64,000 nucleotides of DNA from Helopsaltes ochotensis (Eukaryota; Chordata; Aves; Passeriformes; Locustellidae). The position numbers and the translations under genes are program-made. The notes beneath the pieces are model-generated. The model did no database searches. It had not been told where the DNA came from and saw only the letters and a list, made by a program, of their open reading frames with translations. Positions 12,040-26,890 of the stretch are shown here, piece by piece (position 1 is the first letter of the stretch; each line of letters begins with the position of its first letter). The stretch covers positions 148,826-212,825 of the forward strand of contig VXBM01001013.1 in NCBI GenBank assembly GCA_013400155.1. The letters are read 5' to 3'.

Positions 12040-15000
12040 CCAAGGTACTAAGAGGTGGATTTCACACTAATGATAAGATCTTCAGCGTGACTTACTACAA
12101 AGTGTCCAAAGATGGCTTTCTTGCTCCACCCTCTTCCCCGTGTTGCTAAAGCTCAGGATAATAACCAAAGGCTGGGAAGCAGCTGTCTGCAAACTTCATT
12201 TAAATTCTCCTAATTCTCTGGCATATTGCAGGAGAACTTCTTCTTAGTTTCTGTCAGTTATTTTTTAGAATGTGAATCACATTGCAAAACTATGATACAG
12301 CACTTCAGCATGTATTGCAGAGTTTCCGGGATCATGTGTAGCTGCAAACTTTCACTTCATGCCAGTGTCCTGCACGCTGATGTTTGAACTTTCTAAACTC
12401 AATGTTCTGAAAGCATGGAGATATTTTGAAATAAATCCTAAGTGGATAAAAATAATCATCTAGTATTTTAATCCCAGTTAACCTTTTGATGAGAAAAAGT
12501 ATAGAGTCTGGCTGTATAACTGAAAGTCCAGTTGGTCTCAGTGGTACTATTCATGGAATAGCTCCTCTTCTGTGTTAATGAATCAGGTCAGAATCTGCAG
12601 CTGATTAAATAATCTCTAAATTCAACATCATCAAACAGGGAATATGCAGAAAGGAGCTATAATTACCACACAGTCACAGATCAGGGTAAGTGGACATTTT
12701 TTGGTAGTGCACTTCATAATTATTGAACCTTAGCTAAAATCCTAAAGTTGTGGATGCAGCTGAGATGGGAGTTGATACATTCTGTAGGTCACCTCACCTT
12801 ATTAGCACTTTTGGCTTTAGTCTGAAAAATAGTCTCTTTCCCTTACCATCCCCTCTTTCTAGCTCAGTCACTCTTTAACGATTCAATGCAAAGTTGAACA
12901 GTGGCTCCCAAAAAAGCTGAGAAATCCCTTCCTCCAGTATCAGTGGAGTAGAGGTATGTCCCTCAATTACAGAAGGGAATTAAACTTGTTTCTCTTCCAC
13001 ATTGTTCTTCGGGGTGAATATTTTGAGCTTTTATTGAAAGAGAGCTGAAGGCAATGCAAGATGACCATGTTCTGTGAGGAAACTACTCTGCAGGAACCAC
13101 TGAGGTTCCTTATTTATTTGAATAGTGTAAGGGAGACGGAGGAAGTTCCTATGAGTCTGCTGCATAAATCTAGGGCTTACCTGTGCCCACATCAGGCACA
13201 CTAGAATGGGGAATTCAGACCAAAAGCAGCTGGGACTTTGATGATTAGGGTCTTTTTTGTCTGCAGGTAGTGCATTCTGTCAAACGTATTGTTAGAGTAA
13301 GTTTTGTTGAATCAGAGAATTTCCTGATTGTATTAAAATTAACACAAAAACATTAAATTCAGTCCTGATGTGACTCCTAATCGAATAGATTCACTAGCAA
13401 CTTACTGTGCTATTATATATCTCAGATGTGGCAAAATCTGTGTGGACATTTGAGAAATTGGTAAAAATAATGAAATTTGAGTTCTAGATCTCATGGTAGG
13501 CAGAAGGCTAAGCTCTCTTCTTTTTGACATGATTGATGTTTGCTAATGACAGTTTAGATACTTGGTGGTGTTTCAGTTTCATTTGAAAATTCATTTGTAT
13601 TTTTAAAACTCTTCTACGAGATACCGAAGATTCTCTTCTCAGGACATCGTGCTGTGTCACTCACTTGAGCAGGAGTTCAAACGCTTTTGAAGGAGCGGAT
13701 GCTGAACTGGCACATTACGTGCAGGTGGATGTTGGATCCTGGTGTTCCATTAAGCTTACCAATGCTGATCTTTGGTGACATCCAGTAAACTGGGAACTGG
13801 GATGGGAACCCTCCAAGAATGGGTTTCCTTGAGAACAATTTGGTTCCTTTGGATTCCAGTGTAGTCTGAAAATGTTAGAAGCTGAGCTGTTCCTCTCGTT
13901 CTGGGACAGCTCAAGGGTTTGGGTTGTTTTGATAAACTGGTAGTAGGAGGTGAAAGTGAAAAAATAATTGCAAGAAACATGGTGAGAAAGTAATTCTGTA
14001 AAGGTGGCTGAGTCCTATTTTTCTCCATCAGTTTGCTGCTCTTGCTATTTGTATAATTCATTGCAAAATCTTTCTGACAAGTCTTTTGTTTGGTGGGGAG
14101 GACAGAATTATGAAAGTGCTTTGTTGAGCTCCTAATTCCCCTAGCTGTCCTGGTGTTGACACCTAATGTACCAGAGCAGCATGACAGTTAAGATCAGCAT
14201 TCATCAGCAGATAATATCAGTAAAGATTTTGTTTCCTATGATAATCAAATGTGGTATCACTGATACCTGATGACAATTTCTGTCTTTTTAATAATTTTCC
14301 CTCTGTGGAAACCCTTGAATACTCAGCTATGGTTGCATTCCTGGAATCATTTATTCTCTGCACAGAGATGCAATAAGATTTTTTTCTCCAGTTAAGCCAA
14401 GACTGAATTGTGCCTCAAGGACTTAGCTAGCCAGCTGCTGAATCTTTATCACACTGACACAGACAACTCTCATCCCTGATAGGGAGATCGAATACCCCTC
14501 ACAGGAATATGATCTTCTTTCAGCCTTTTAAGCATCACAGTGTAAACTGGAGCACACATTGACTTGCTGGCTGGGCACAGAGGGAGAGATGCCTGCAGCC
14601 CATTACCTCTGCCCTCACCAGCTGTGACTGCAGGTTCCAGGGAGTGTGGGGATGTATTTGGACAGCTGCAGAACATGAACAAGAAAAAAAAGGGCTGTCT
14701 CTGGGCAAGCATGTCCTGATTTATAATAGAACTATATTTATGTTAGTTGTAACCACATTATTCAATATAATTGAGGTCAAGAATTGAATGAGTCTAAAAG
14801 AATGCAAAAAATTGTTTCAAAATTCCTATTATAAATAAAGACCTGGTTTAGAGGTTTTGTGATAACTCCAGAAGCTGAAAGAGTAGTAAACCCCCAGTGT
14901 TTTCCAAAAGACAATGCCAGGAAAACCATATCAAAATTCCTTTCAGTGTAGACTGACTGCTTTAATTTTTTTTTTTTTATTATTTTATTTTTTGTGGGTT

Positions 15001-18000
15001 GTCAGTCTCTCATGCTGCCCTCACTGTGAATTTATTTTCACGCTATTTCTGTACAAGCTGACTGGTTCATCACTGGTACTTTCTAATACCAGTCAAGAGC
15101 AAGGACTTGCTGTTTGTAGCTGCCAGGAGGCAGCTTCCATCTCCTCAGCATGCACCAAGGTATCAGCAGCTGTCAGTCAAATAAAGCCATGGCAGTTCCC
15201 TCCAGCCTTATGTGCTGTTTTTTAGATTTCCAACTGGGAAATGTATGTATTTTCCCTAGCTGCATTTTGGAAGTCTGGCCAAGGGGCTGAGGCCAGTTCT
15301 GCTCTCCTTTACATTTTTGTGCTGCCCTAGAGCAACATTTGCTCGAAGAGTTCCTAGTATATGCTGAATTTTTTTTTGCATGTTGCTTCTTTGCTTATGC
15401 TCTGCCTGGTAGGATGATACCAAGCCAACAGTGGAAGCTGTGCTTTGGCACACCTTTTAAAATATGAATTTTACCATGTTTAGCTCTGTATAAAGGGATG
15501 CTACTCCCATCAATGAGAACTCTCCTGACCATTGCTTCTCTTCATAGTTTTCAAGCAAATGTGAAGTTTTCCCCCTTTCCTAAAGCTTCTCTTTCTACCT
15601 ACTCTTGCCGCTTTCTTCCATGATACTCTGGAGAAACACTGACAAATAGTTCTCTGCAATCAAGTTTTTAGGGCTGTGTTGCCACAACTAAAGAAATTTT
15701 CATCATTTTGACCAAAAAAACCCACCAGAATGTGACTTATAAGCTGTAGTAATGCAGATATTTTCTGTTACAGTTAACCTTTGCTCTTCAGTTAAAGCTG
15801 TTATCTCAGACCTAAGCCAAGGGTCATAGATAAAACTTCCCTGTTTTTTTCCACCTCTTAAGCTGAGTTGCATCAGTGAACCATTAACTTAGGAGATTAT
15901 TTACTGTTACCTTTATGGAAGAAATGAATACTGTACTTTTTCTGCATTGCATGGGTTTGATTTATGATGGCCCCAGTTCTAGAGGTTCCTCACTAAGGCA
16001 GGGCTTTCATACCATAGAAAAGTAAACAGGCAACCAAAATTTGCCTGACCAGTGGTCAAAACAGAGAAATTTGCATACTTTTTTTCCTCATCTTTTCTAT
16101 TTAACATGCACCACTAACAGTCCTGATTTGCACTGGCAAACTAGTAATTACAGCAACGTTAAACTCAGATAAGAGTTAGCCTCAAGTTAAACTGTGAAGG
16201 CTGGGATCTGAGTTGTGCCTGGATCCTACAGGGGGCTGCAGCCAATTAAGTATAGCTCCCTGATCTGAGGACACGTTACAAGCATTGATTGGAGCAATAT
16301 TAAAGAAGAGATTACAATGTCTTGAGGGCTGCTCTAATCATGACCATGTGCCAGTGGCCATTGTGGCCAGTCAAAACACGGCTTGTGTTGGGCTACCCCT
16401 CTGTGCCCTCGCTGTGGCCTTGCAGGGGACTGCAGGAACCGCCTGCACCCACTCTGTGACAGGGTAAAATATCCAGGCTGAAAACGAGTGAGTTCTTCCA
16501 AGAGGGCAGCATATGGAAGTGGAGAAGCCATGGGCTGACTAAATCGTCCTCCCATTGGGCAGTTCAACAGGAAGAGATAACACAACAGAAGAGGCCTGCC
16601 AGCACCAACCAGCTTTTTTGCTCCTTGACTAGCAAATAGAGCCTTCCTGGCATGGTGATTTCTGCTTCCTCCCTGTTTCACCAGCATGTCTTTGAGTGTC
16701 GAATTTTACAGCAATTTTTGGGGACTGGACATCCCTGTTTCTTCTTCTGCGCATTCCTCTTTGCTGTTGCCAAACGTCATCTCCCCTCCAGCATGTTGGA
16801 GCTCTCCAAAGCAAAGGGAGTGGAGTGTGAGGAAATAAAGGATTTGTCTGATTCAAGTTTCATTTGGTCTTTCAATCAATTGAGAAATAAATGTGATGTC
16901 CCCCTCCACTCCCTATTGACTGGGCCTGTGCATGTAGGTCAGGCATCTGGAACTGGATTTTCCAATGGTTGGGAAAGAACTTAATCCTTAAGAGATTTGC
17001 AGGGAGGTGTGGAATAAAAGGGATAGGTTCCCGAAGCCCTTGCAATGGGAGCCAGATAGAGGTGATTCACTCAGCTCTGCTAGTTGCCTTTTACAGATGC
17101 CCTTTAGAGGAGGCCAGAGCTCCTAGAGAAGGGCGGTACAAGCCAGTTACTGCTGCTTTTATGATGTTTACATTGACTTCAGCTCATTTCTTGACAAATC
17201 AGGGCTTACTACTGCTATGTACTGTTGGGAAGGATAATTTTAATCTCTTTGGACAAGCAGGTTTAGTTCTGCACAGCATTGCTGCTTTGCTAATGGGGAT
17301 AGCTGGGTCTGACAATGGTGTGAGGGGAGCAGAGCAGGAACTTGGCCCTCTTGCTCTGTAGCACATGGTTTGATGATGCTGCAGAGGCTCTGCATTCTCT
17401 GAGCAAATCCCCAAAGGGCTTCGGACTGCTTTTAGAAGAAAATTCTCTGTGGCAGCAGGGAAGACTGGGGACAACACTGTTGCCTGCTATCTTGATAAAT
17501 CTAATGTGCCAAAAGTGGCTGAGTTTCTGGGGGCAAAGGGGAAAGAGAAGACAAACAGAGAAAAAGTTGGGATCTCACTGTTTCATCACACACAGAGTTC
17601 TCTTGGCTGCTGTGCATTGTGCAGCTCTGTTCAGCTTGAGCCTAGGTTATCCAGCTATGTCAGGGAGAGATTAAATTTCTTTAAGCACCAGATTAAACCA
17701 CAGAGCCAGAGGCTGGTGGCAAACTAAATTTGGTCTACTTTTCTTCCAACGCCCAAGAGTACACTATCCTCTTGGATACAGGTCCAAGATTTCACATCTC
17801 TCAGGTGTGATGTCTTCTTTCCCTCTGGTCTGATGCTGCTGAGACCATTCAGCAGCTGAGTAATTCATGCCATTATACACTCCATTGAGGGCTCAGGACA
17901 CAAAGTACCCACCATGCAGAGCCCATCTCCGTCATCCTGCACTTGCAGGACATAGGCAAGCACAAGTAGGACACCCCTTTCCATGTTCTGCAACTTACAT

Positions 18001-19071
18001 GAGCATTTCTAAGTCCCCTGCCAGCAGCCCCATCATCCCTCCATACTCTGCCACTCCCCATCTGCCACTTTTGGCACTGTCCAAATGCAGTGCAGCCCGC
18101 AATGCTCTTTCCAGACAGCTTAAGAAAGTTGAATGAAAGGTTGTAATCTGACGCTAATGCAGAGTACTGTGTACATTTCCTCCAAAGGACTATATTGTAT
18201 CTGCACCTGGCTGTATGGGACAAGGTCTTGTGCTCCCAAATCAGAGTCCCCCTTTACCCACCCTGAGTTGTGTGCAGAGATGCTGTAGTGGGTGAGTCAG
18301 AGGAAGCAGGCTGAGAAGGGAAACAAACCTCTTTGAGTGCATGACACCCTCATTCAAGTCAAACTCAAAAGTCCTATCTTCTGCATGGATCTAACACCCT
18401 TCTCTCTTCTCTTTCCCAGCCTAGACACCCTTCTAAATTATGTTGGGGGAACTTTAAGTGACTTTAAATGCACTCACTGAATCAGCTTTGAACGCATTTC
18501 AATAAGACCAGTGTGTCTTTGTGGAGTGGTTGATGCTTTTTGTTTCCAGCTATAGCATAGTCCTGTGCTTTAGCCCTGACCTTGCTCTAGCCATGCTTAT
18601 TTGCCCCCTTTTAAAGACTCCTTTAGTAGGACTATGTTGATTATGACTGTGTGGCATACAGTAAGGTTGTAGAGGAAACACTTCAGTCCTATCCTTAGTG
18701 TTCATGGTGCCATTCATAATCAGTGTCAAGATAACAATCTGCTAGTGTTTTTCCAAAGGAATGAGGCTATAATTTTCCTCTGCATGACTTAAGCTCTGAA
18801 GAGGAGTTTGAGTTTGTTTTGCCCCTTATTACAATAGATGATTTCAGAGTTGAGCAAGATAATGAAAAAATTGAGGTTAAGTAGGGTCAGGAAGAGAAAG
18901 CCCATGTGGCCTTGAGTGTCCTTAACAGGTGGATTTTAAGTACCTTTTTCCTTCTTGGGAAGACACAAATAATTCAATTCTGATTTTCCCACAGCTTGAA
19001 ACCTCTATTAATACTGTTTTATATTTTCTTCTATTCTGTGCCTCAGTGCATGTGTTACTTATAGCTGCCTG

Positions 19072-19851
19072 TTGCTCTCTCCTGTAAATGAAAAATGTCA
19101 TGAAAAAACCTTCAGCTGCAGGAGAGAACTGAGAGATGTAGCAAAAATAATACCTGTGTTGCTAGCTCTGTTCATGGTAGTACTGTCCGATGGCTCAGTT
19201 TTCTGGGGTGCATGTGTAAGAAGTCCTAATCAGGGGTATGTCTTGGGAAGAAGGCAAACTTATCTTTGGGCCATTCTTCCTCTGCAGGATTTGTGGCATG
19301 GCCTAGATTTCTTTCCCAGAATTTCTCTTCCAGAGTTTTATAAAGAGAAAACATTGTTTTTCAGGAAATTAGATATTTCATGTTGACCCTTCCCTCCCAC
19401 GGAGGCTTTGGCTGGTGATATTAATTGCTCAAATTCTGCAAGAAGGAAATGTGGAACAAAAAAGCAAACTCATACTCTTTCAAGCTCCTCCCTATTATAT
19501 TCATTTGCATTCAAAAGAGTGAGAACAAAAATCTGTATTGAAAATGCAGGTACTAAATTTCTGAACACAGTACTTTTCTTCTCTGTGTTTAGATCTACTC
19601 TCATTCATTGTGTAGCAATGCCAGTGAAGTCAATAGATTTTACCCTACAGGAAAAAATGCACAAAGATTCAGGGTCTGCACAGAATTCAGTCCTCTGTAA
19701 TTTTTGCTTTAGGGACCACAGTGATCTCCTTGTCAAAGCTGGGAGCAGTGTACATCACTCCTCAAATTCCTACTCCCCCAAAACAAATGTTGTTCTACCT
19801 CTTGAAGGCAGGGGGTACCAGTGCATTACCCCTCCACTGCAGTTTCTGTAG
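19072..19851 (+). other. Unusually open reading frame of about 260 codons with a single stop; unrecognised
   Basis: Two open stretches in the same frame (104 codons from 19072, 147 codons from 19408) are separated by only one in-frame stop near 19384. I recognise no domain, signal peptide or transmembrane pattern; the translation has a mixed, low-complexity-free composition. In AT-rich DNA this is longer than typical but can arise by chance given six frames over 64 kb. There is no nearby exon structure that I can support. Not called as a gene. Confidence 0.2.
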
Positions 19852-22800
19852 GATTTCCTATGTGAAAACTTTATCCTTTCTAAGTTTGCTGTTTCTCTCT
19901 GTTACTTGTCTGTCTTTAAAAACAGTTTCATTTATGCATTGCTTAATCAGTGCTGTTCTTATGTTCTTTGATTTTTGGATTTAGAATTTTAGACCTGTAA
20001 GGTGGCTCTGAGTAAGCCATTGCTAAGATCCAGTGAGCTCCTGGGTCCTTGGAAGTAGAGAAAGACTGGGATGTCTTCTCTTCTGTTTGCTCTCCCTGCC
20101 AGACCTTGCAATGAGAAGCTCACTTGTGCCCAAAAAGCAGGCTTAGGTCAAGTGTTAAAAGCTGAGCATCAACGCCGGAACCATGCCAAGTCACCAGAAA
20201 ATATTGGCCTGGATTTTTGTTGTTTTAGGTATGTTTTGCTATCAGTTTTCATTTTAACTAGGCTTGGAAGTGGAAATGTAGCAGAGATAGTAATTGAATG
20301 TAAACAGGATTCTGGGAAGCCTCAGACTGGCTGTGTACAGAATACCCACTTGTCTGTGCCTGCTGAGGGAGGCCATGCATGCAGGGTGAATGAATGAATG
20401 CAGCAGCTCTTCTGCACGTGTGTGTGGTGTCTGGTTAAGTGCACAAGATGGGCATGAATGAGGTGCATGCCCTTGTATGCATGTCTGCTGGTGCTCTCAC
20501 TCCCGGGGTTGCGCCATTTAAATTTGAAAATGGCTAATGATGTTTTCTATTTTATTTTGGTATGAATAAGGAAGTGCAATGCAAAGCCATCTTTACAGTC
20601 AGCCATTTTCAGTTCTCCTTTTTTTCTTGTCCTCCCTTGGACACGAGAACTCCTGTGAGTGCATGTAGCTCAGAGCCAATCCGTGATCACTTCAGAAATT
20701 ATATGAGTTCTTTAGTTGACCAGATTCTACCGCAAGACTTTGTTCTGATTTCAGTAACAGAAGTATGCAAATAATGGAAATAAATAAGATCAGGATCCAC
20801 TTTTTCCCATAACACTTTCAAGGAACTCCTTGCAGTTCCTTAATTTTGACATTTTACAGTAAATTCATTGCTATCACCCAAATGTGTAAGATAGTGATAT
20901 TTGAAATCAGTATCTTAGACATTGGTAGGATTACATCAATTATAGTAGGGAAAAATCATGACTCTAGATGCGGTGATGAAGGATAGAATAGGAAATAGTG
21001 CTGAAAGATAAGCTGGCACCACAGCTGGTGCAGCAAGAAAACTGCTCAATTACAGAATAGTTGGAAATAATGGTTAGGAAAGATGTTTTCAGTGATTGAA
21101 GCCTCCTCACTTAATGTGATTTTAGAGTTAAAGTAATAGGCCCCCATATATGGAATGTTTTTCCACAGGACAGGTTGTGTCCTGTTTTAGTGAGATCCGC
21201 ATAACAGGTGTTTATTCTAGACTTCTGATATTGAAGAGCAACCTGCCTTTAGGATACAGGTCCCATGTGGGAGAAGAGGATAGGTGGTGATGAAAAATGA
21301 TTGATGTTTGACTTGAGTTCCTGTGAATTCAACTGAATTAGCATAATGGGTCCTGTGAGGGAAAGTATGTAACATCTTTGCAATACATTGGACTTCCCAG
21401 CCTCATTCAGTTGCACAAGAGGAGGTTGTTCTCCTGCTTACCTCCTTGTAGCGTTACTGTATTGCTAATTGCATGGATCCTCTGGTTTATTAGAGGACCA
21501 GATTTTTTAAGCTAAAAATTGGGGATCCAAACCATATGAATAAACCCTTTGGCCTTTCTTTAGGAGACCATGTGAATAATCAATGATTTACTTCAGCAAT
21601 GTAAAGATTCCTTATTATCATGGCAAAGTGGTTTTATAATATCTCTATCAGCTCTCAGAATTATGTGAATCATCCTTCCCATGCAAAGTGAGTGTACATG
21701 CCTATGGAGACTCAGTGTTGTGACTATTGAACACCTCATTGACTTTTTCTGGCTGAAGTATGGGCATGGTAGTGTTGTGATGGTTCTCAGCGTCTGGTAT
21801 TTCTGGCCTACCTTCACTAGAGTGAGCTAAAGTGAGTCCTGGTCATTTCCCCCTCTGTGTGTGTGTTGTAATAATCTCTTCCTCCCCCACCTGTCATCTC
21901 CTCGCAGTCTGTGACTGGTGGCTTCAGCTGCTCTGGAGCCCGTTTGGTACTGTTTTGCAGCTCACTGACTGGCTGGGTGCAGCAGCAGACTGAGGAAACA
22001 GCAAAACTGAGAAGAGAGAAACCAGGTTTATTTGATGAGTTTCTAACTTCAATGTAATTTAGATCAAATATTGTTAAATGAACCCAGGCTATTGGCAGGA
22101 CAAATCTTGCAGAAGATATTTTTGTGACCAAAATAATTTGCCAGGTTCTGGTCATTTTTGGTAACAAAACTGGACCTGCTAACTTCTGACTAAACTGGCA
22201 ATAATGAACAAATAACCTAAAGCAAAGTGTGGCTATATGTTGTCTTTCACAAGAATGAAAAGTACAGTTTTTCTTAAAAGTGTTTTATTTTGGTCTTGAC
22301 ATTTTACATGCATATTCTTCATCAATCCGGATTCAGAATTTTCTCTTAAGAGGTCTGAATGAATGCTGCACCTGAAAAGGCAATGTTAACTTTTACAGGC
22401 TCTTAATATTCTCAAAGGAGTAGCCACTATAAACAGGACCTGCACAAATATGTTATGACCAGTGTTTAAAGCTACACTGGTGGTTTCCATTGATATGCAA
22501 CCCATTCAAATCTACAGAAGATCTGTTCATTAGGAATTCGACTGAAGTCAAACAACCACAGTGGACCAAATTTCAGATGCCAAAAGTCAAACCACATTCA
22601 GACTTGTGAACAGTAAGTACAATACATAGAGAGGGATTTTGAAATGTTGTTTTAGTCAACTTTTCATAGTAGTAAAAGTGATGTTACCATTTAAGGAATT
22701 CGAGGTACAGTATGTCAGTGATTGAAATGCTTAAAAATAAACCACAGCATACTCATTTTCACAGACTGGGAAATCAAAGTGCAGGACAGTGAGATGACTT

Positions 22801-25800
22801 GGCTGGGGAGGCACAGGAGCCTCGAGCAGGTCAGACTGTGTCCCAGTTATCCAAGCCCCCACCGTTCGTGTTAATCAGTAAGGCCTGCTGCTTTCTGTGC
22901 AGCATTATATCTTGTATAATAATTGCAATCTGAAGTAATTTTTCTGTGTTTTCTCAGCTGGGAGGGCTCTAAGAAATAATTCTTTTGCTCACTAGGTGAC
23001 AGTTTTCCTTACTTCTCACTAGGAGAGATGATTTACCAGAAGTGCCCTACAGAGAGAACAGTACTTGTTGCTGGGAAGTTACATGTTCAAGTGTCCAAGC
23101 CCAAAACCACAATGTATTTGCTTTAGACAGTCATGAGATAACATGTTTTTTCTGTTGTGAGCTGTTAAAAATAAAACAAGGATGCAGAAAATAAATGTTA
23201 AAACAGAAGGAGTGCCCTAACTTCCCACGTAATTAAAACAGCAGGGTTGCAGCCCTTGGAGCTGAACAGATGTATAATTCAGGGACTGATTTATTTTTGC
23301 CCAGATTTAAGGAAATCATGGCACAATTTCCCTACATTCCTAAAATTCATTTTTAAATCAGCCCTGTTCTGAGCACCATGTTGGGTGCTGGCAGTGACTA
23401 GGAAGCAGCAATAAAAATACTACGATACAAAGCTATATCTACTAGTTTATGTCTCCTGTTTACTACCTAACATTTGGTTAAAAACTGATCTTAGGGTAGG
23501 CCTCATATCACTGGGCTTGATCTGCAAGTTCCTCAAGGCAGGGGGTACCGAGTTCATTGTAGTTCAAGTAAAGCAGGGGGGTCAAAGGCAACTGATGGTG
23601 AGCCGTGTCTTCATCTCTATTATGGCACTTTTTATGTGGCAGTTGCCATCCTGGACAGTGATATACTAAAAGAACTGATTTCTTCAGCTAAAATTTGGTG
23701 ATGAAGCAGCTGTTGAGAAAGACTTATGCCATCTGTATGTTAGAAATAGGGAAGGAGAGATGAGCATCAAAGATACACTTCTCTCAGGACTAAAACAACT
23801 CCTCTTTGGATATTGTAAATAAAACATGCCTAGTGCTGGTTCCCAATAAGAACACAGCACAGTAAAAGGTTGTCTGTAATCCGATTTAGGAATGATTGTC
23901 ACTAATTAGCTCCTGATCCCAACCTAAAACATTTGTCCTCAGAACAACAGCTATAAACTGTAGGTAGTTTATTTTGCATGTTAGAATTACACTTCCAGAG
24001 ACAGACAGGTTACCTTCTCCTTGCAGGGTTTACTTGATTTGACTGAAAAGCGTGTAGCTCCAAAGCAGGTCCTTAAAGGGTTTCACGCTGTTTCAGCAGA
24101 TGGAATCCACCACAGCTACCACCGCTGCTCTGTGGGATGAGTGTGTTAATCTGTACAGGGACAGAAATTACTACCTCCTATCACCATAACTTACACATGA
24201 CCAAGAGGGCAGATGGTGCAGCCCAGCAGGTGCAGAAGATTCCATGATGTGTTATCTTTAGCTGTGGACTGTCCTGTTTCCAGGAACACTCTTCTGATGA
24301 GGTGTGACTTTTCTTTGTATAATGGAGTTATTGATAGGGTCTCATCAAAATAGCTTTGTAATTGCACTAGTTTCTAAGAAGTACAGGAGGAAATACAGAT
24401 ACAGCTTCATGTCGTACCCAAGTCTTTTACATATTCTTGTTAGGTAAATGTATCAATCGTATCATATTTGCTGCATAGACAATAAATTTAATGTGCTATG
24501 AAAGGGTACCCAAATAAATCACTCTTACAAATGCAAATGAGCAAATCTGCTGAATCCAGTGACACACTAGCAGGTGTGAAGATGGTCAGTTTTTCTCAGG
24601 GCTGAAAGGATCATCTTCCAACTTTTCAATTTGTGCATCTTTTGAATCTTTCTTTAGATAGATGGGTGAAGGTACCTTGCAGAATATAGCACACATTAGG
24701 AGTTCCCCACAACCCTGTCCAAATCAGCACAAATTTACAGAAATATCCATTTATGCATTATTCTTTAAAATAATTGGAAATGCAGTTTTTCAAAATTTCT
24801 GTCCTGAATTTCAAGCTTCTCTTTTGTTATTGGCTCTCAATCGCTGACATCTTTCTAGGCTTGGGCTGAATGAGCATTGAGGTTTTGCAAGTAATCAGGT
24901 GTGGAAAGTAAGGGATAAAGTCCTGATCCAAAGGCCATTCTTTCCAGTTTGCCTTGAATGTTTCCATCAGGTGAAAGTAATTAAGGCCATTGTGCCACCC
25001 TGCAATGTCCAGGCAGCACTGAGATCAGCGTGTAACTAAATGTGTTGAGCTTTTCACAACAGCAGCTCCTGTCCTGTGTCAGTCCCCTGGCAAACACTTT
25101 CACTCCTTTTGCCATTATCTATAGACTTCTAGGAACTTTTGGTGCAGGCAGGCATAAAAGGAGAAAAAAGAAGAAACATGGTTTGTAAGCGGGTTGACAT
25201 CCAAAAGTGAAGGGAGGGTCATTGTTTTTAGAGTACTCTTGTTCTGACAGACTGTGCTTGGGGTTTCTGGAATTCTGTGGCGAAGAAGGCAGATAGTGTG
25301 CTGGTGTGCGGAGGACAGGTAGGCTTTCAGAAAAATTCTAAAAGGGAATTAGCATTGTAAATTGGTGTTTAGGCTGCCTCAACCCTATTCTTCCTTATCA
25401 TTCATTATCCCTCCTTTCCTCTTTCACATTTAACTGCTGTATTCCTGTTGGAGCACAACTCGAGTCAGTCTGTCCATCACTTTGGCCCCTGGTTGGAGTG
25501 GGAATTTGTTATCCCCCTCTGTGTTTGACTCTAACACCGTCAGTTGTACTGCTGCTGCTGCTTGAAGTTCATCTTAAGTCTGGAAATACTGCACTCTTGG
25601 GCCAGCTCTTGCAGAGGATTCTTGTCATGTGGAATCATAGGAAGGCATGGAGAAATAGCCAGGGGCCTGAAATACACAGCTGTTAGACTTGCCAAAATAC
25701 CTGACTGCTATGGAGGGTTCAGGCTTCCAATGTCAGAACTGACAGATCCTGAGTGTCCAGATATTCACCCCATCCCAGAGCTGCTGGAGGAGACCCCACA

Positions 25801-26867
25801 GTTACTACAGCTTGAGAATCAGCTGGTTCTGTGGAGGACAGCCACAATCCCCAGATCCTGCTCATACAAAAGCCCTGTGTGTTGCAAGAGAACTACAGAC
25901 CACCCTTGGGAAGCCTTGATGGACAGCTTCCCGGCCTCCTGGCCCCACAGCATCACCCTGAACTCATCATTTTTGCTGGGCCAGAGGCCTTCCATGAATT
26001 AGCCTGAAACACGAATGCTTGTTTTCCTCTTGCGCTGAATAAGAAACTGACAATATCTAATTGTCAATACCCCTCCCCTGAGAGACATGCAACAGCATTG
26101 CTCCTCAGGGCATATTCCCCATTGCTGTATTTAGAACAGTTTGAAAAGACCAAATTTTAAAAAAATTAATCTTTCCAAAAGCTCCCCACCCACCAGTACT
26201 TCTCTGCCAGAATGCAGTTTGAAAAAAATGAAAAAGGACAAATTCATACACTCTGATGAATGGGAGTTCAAAGTGGAACCTGAACATCGTAATTGTTGCA
26301 AATGCTCAAGGATGATGGAAAGCCATGGTGATGATGATGGCGTCATGCCCAGAGAGGTCTTTGTTGTAGATGCTTGTGGTGTTGCCTCTTTTTGCAGTTT
26401 ATATTAAGGGTGAAAATGTTCAGTTTTCTTCGGTGTCAGTATTTTTATTTCAGCGTAGCAGTGGATATTTTAAATAAAACTACACATCAGTAAGTGCCAT
26501 ACTAGCTGCAAATCCCTTGCACAGTGAGTTTAGCTGTGCTTCTGTTCATGAAACTTTCACTTTCTGCGGATGTTGTTTCATAGTTATTTGTGAACATTTA
26601 CTACAAGAGATCAAATTGTCACTTTTGCTGCTTCCATTTAGTATTTGTAAAGGATGGGTCACTTATTTAAATGGCATCAGCTCTGATCCCAGATTTCAAA
26701 GACAGTGTTTGCCCCATGTATGCATACTATAACTGAAGCAAATGATAATATCAAGTCATTGTATTAGCTTATGAACAATTACTTTTGAAAATCAAAGTAG
26801 GCTGAAATTTCATTGCTGGATGTCTCCTTAAAATTTACATGAAGAGAATTCTTTTGTGCAAGATGTG

Positions 26868-26890
26868 TCAATACCCTATAAGGGTATTGA
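26868..26890. repeat. 10-bp inverted repeat with 3-nt loop
   Basis: TCAATACCCT is followed after ATA by its exact reverse complement AGGGTATTGA. A compact hairpin without T-run, so not a terminator-like element; significance unknown. Confidence 0.8.

Noticed and set aside
25544..26002. Plus-strand frame of 152 codons, considered as a processed pseudogene
   Set aside because: I could not match it to any protein family, and no poly(A) tail or target duplication is visible.
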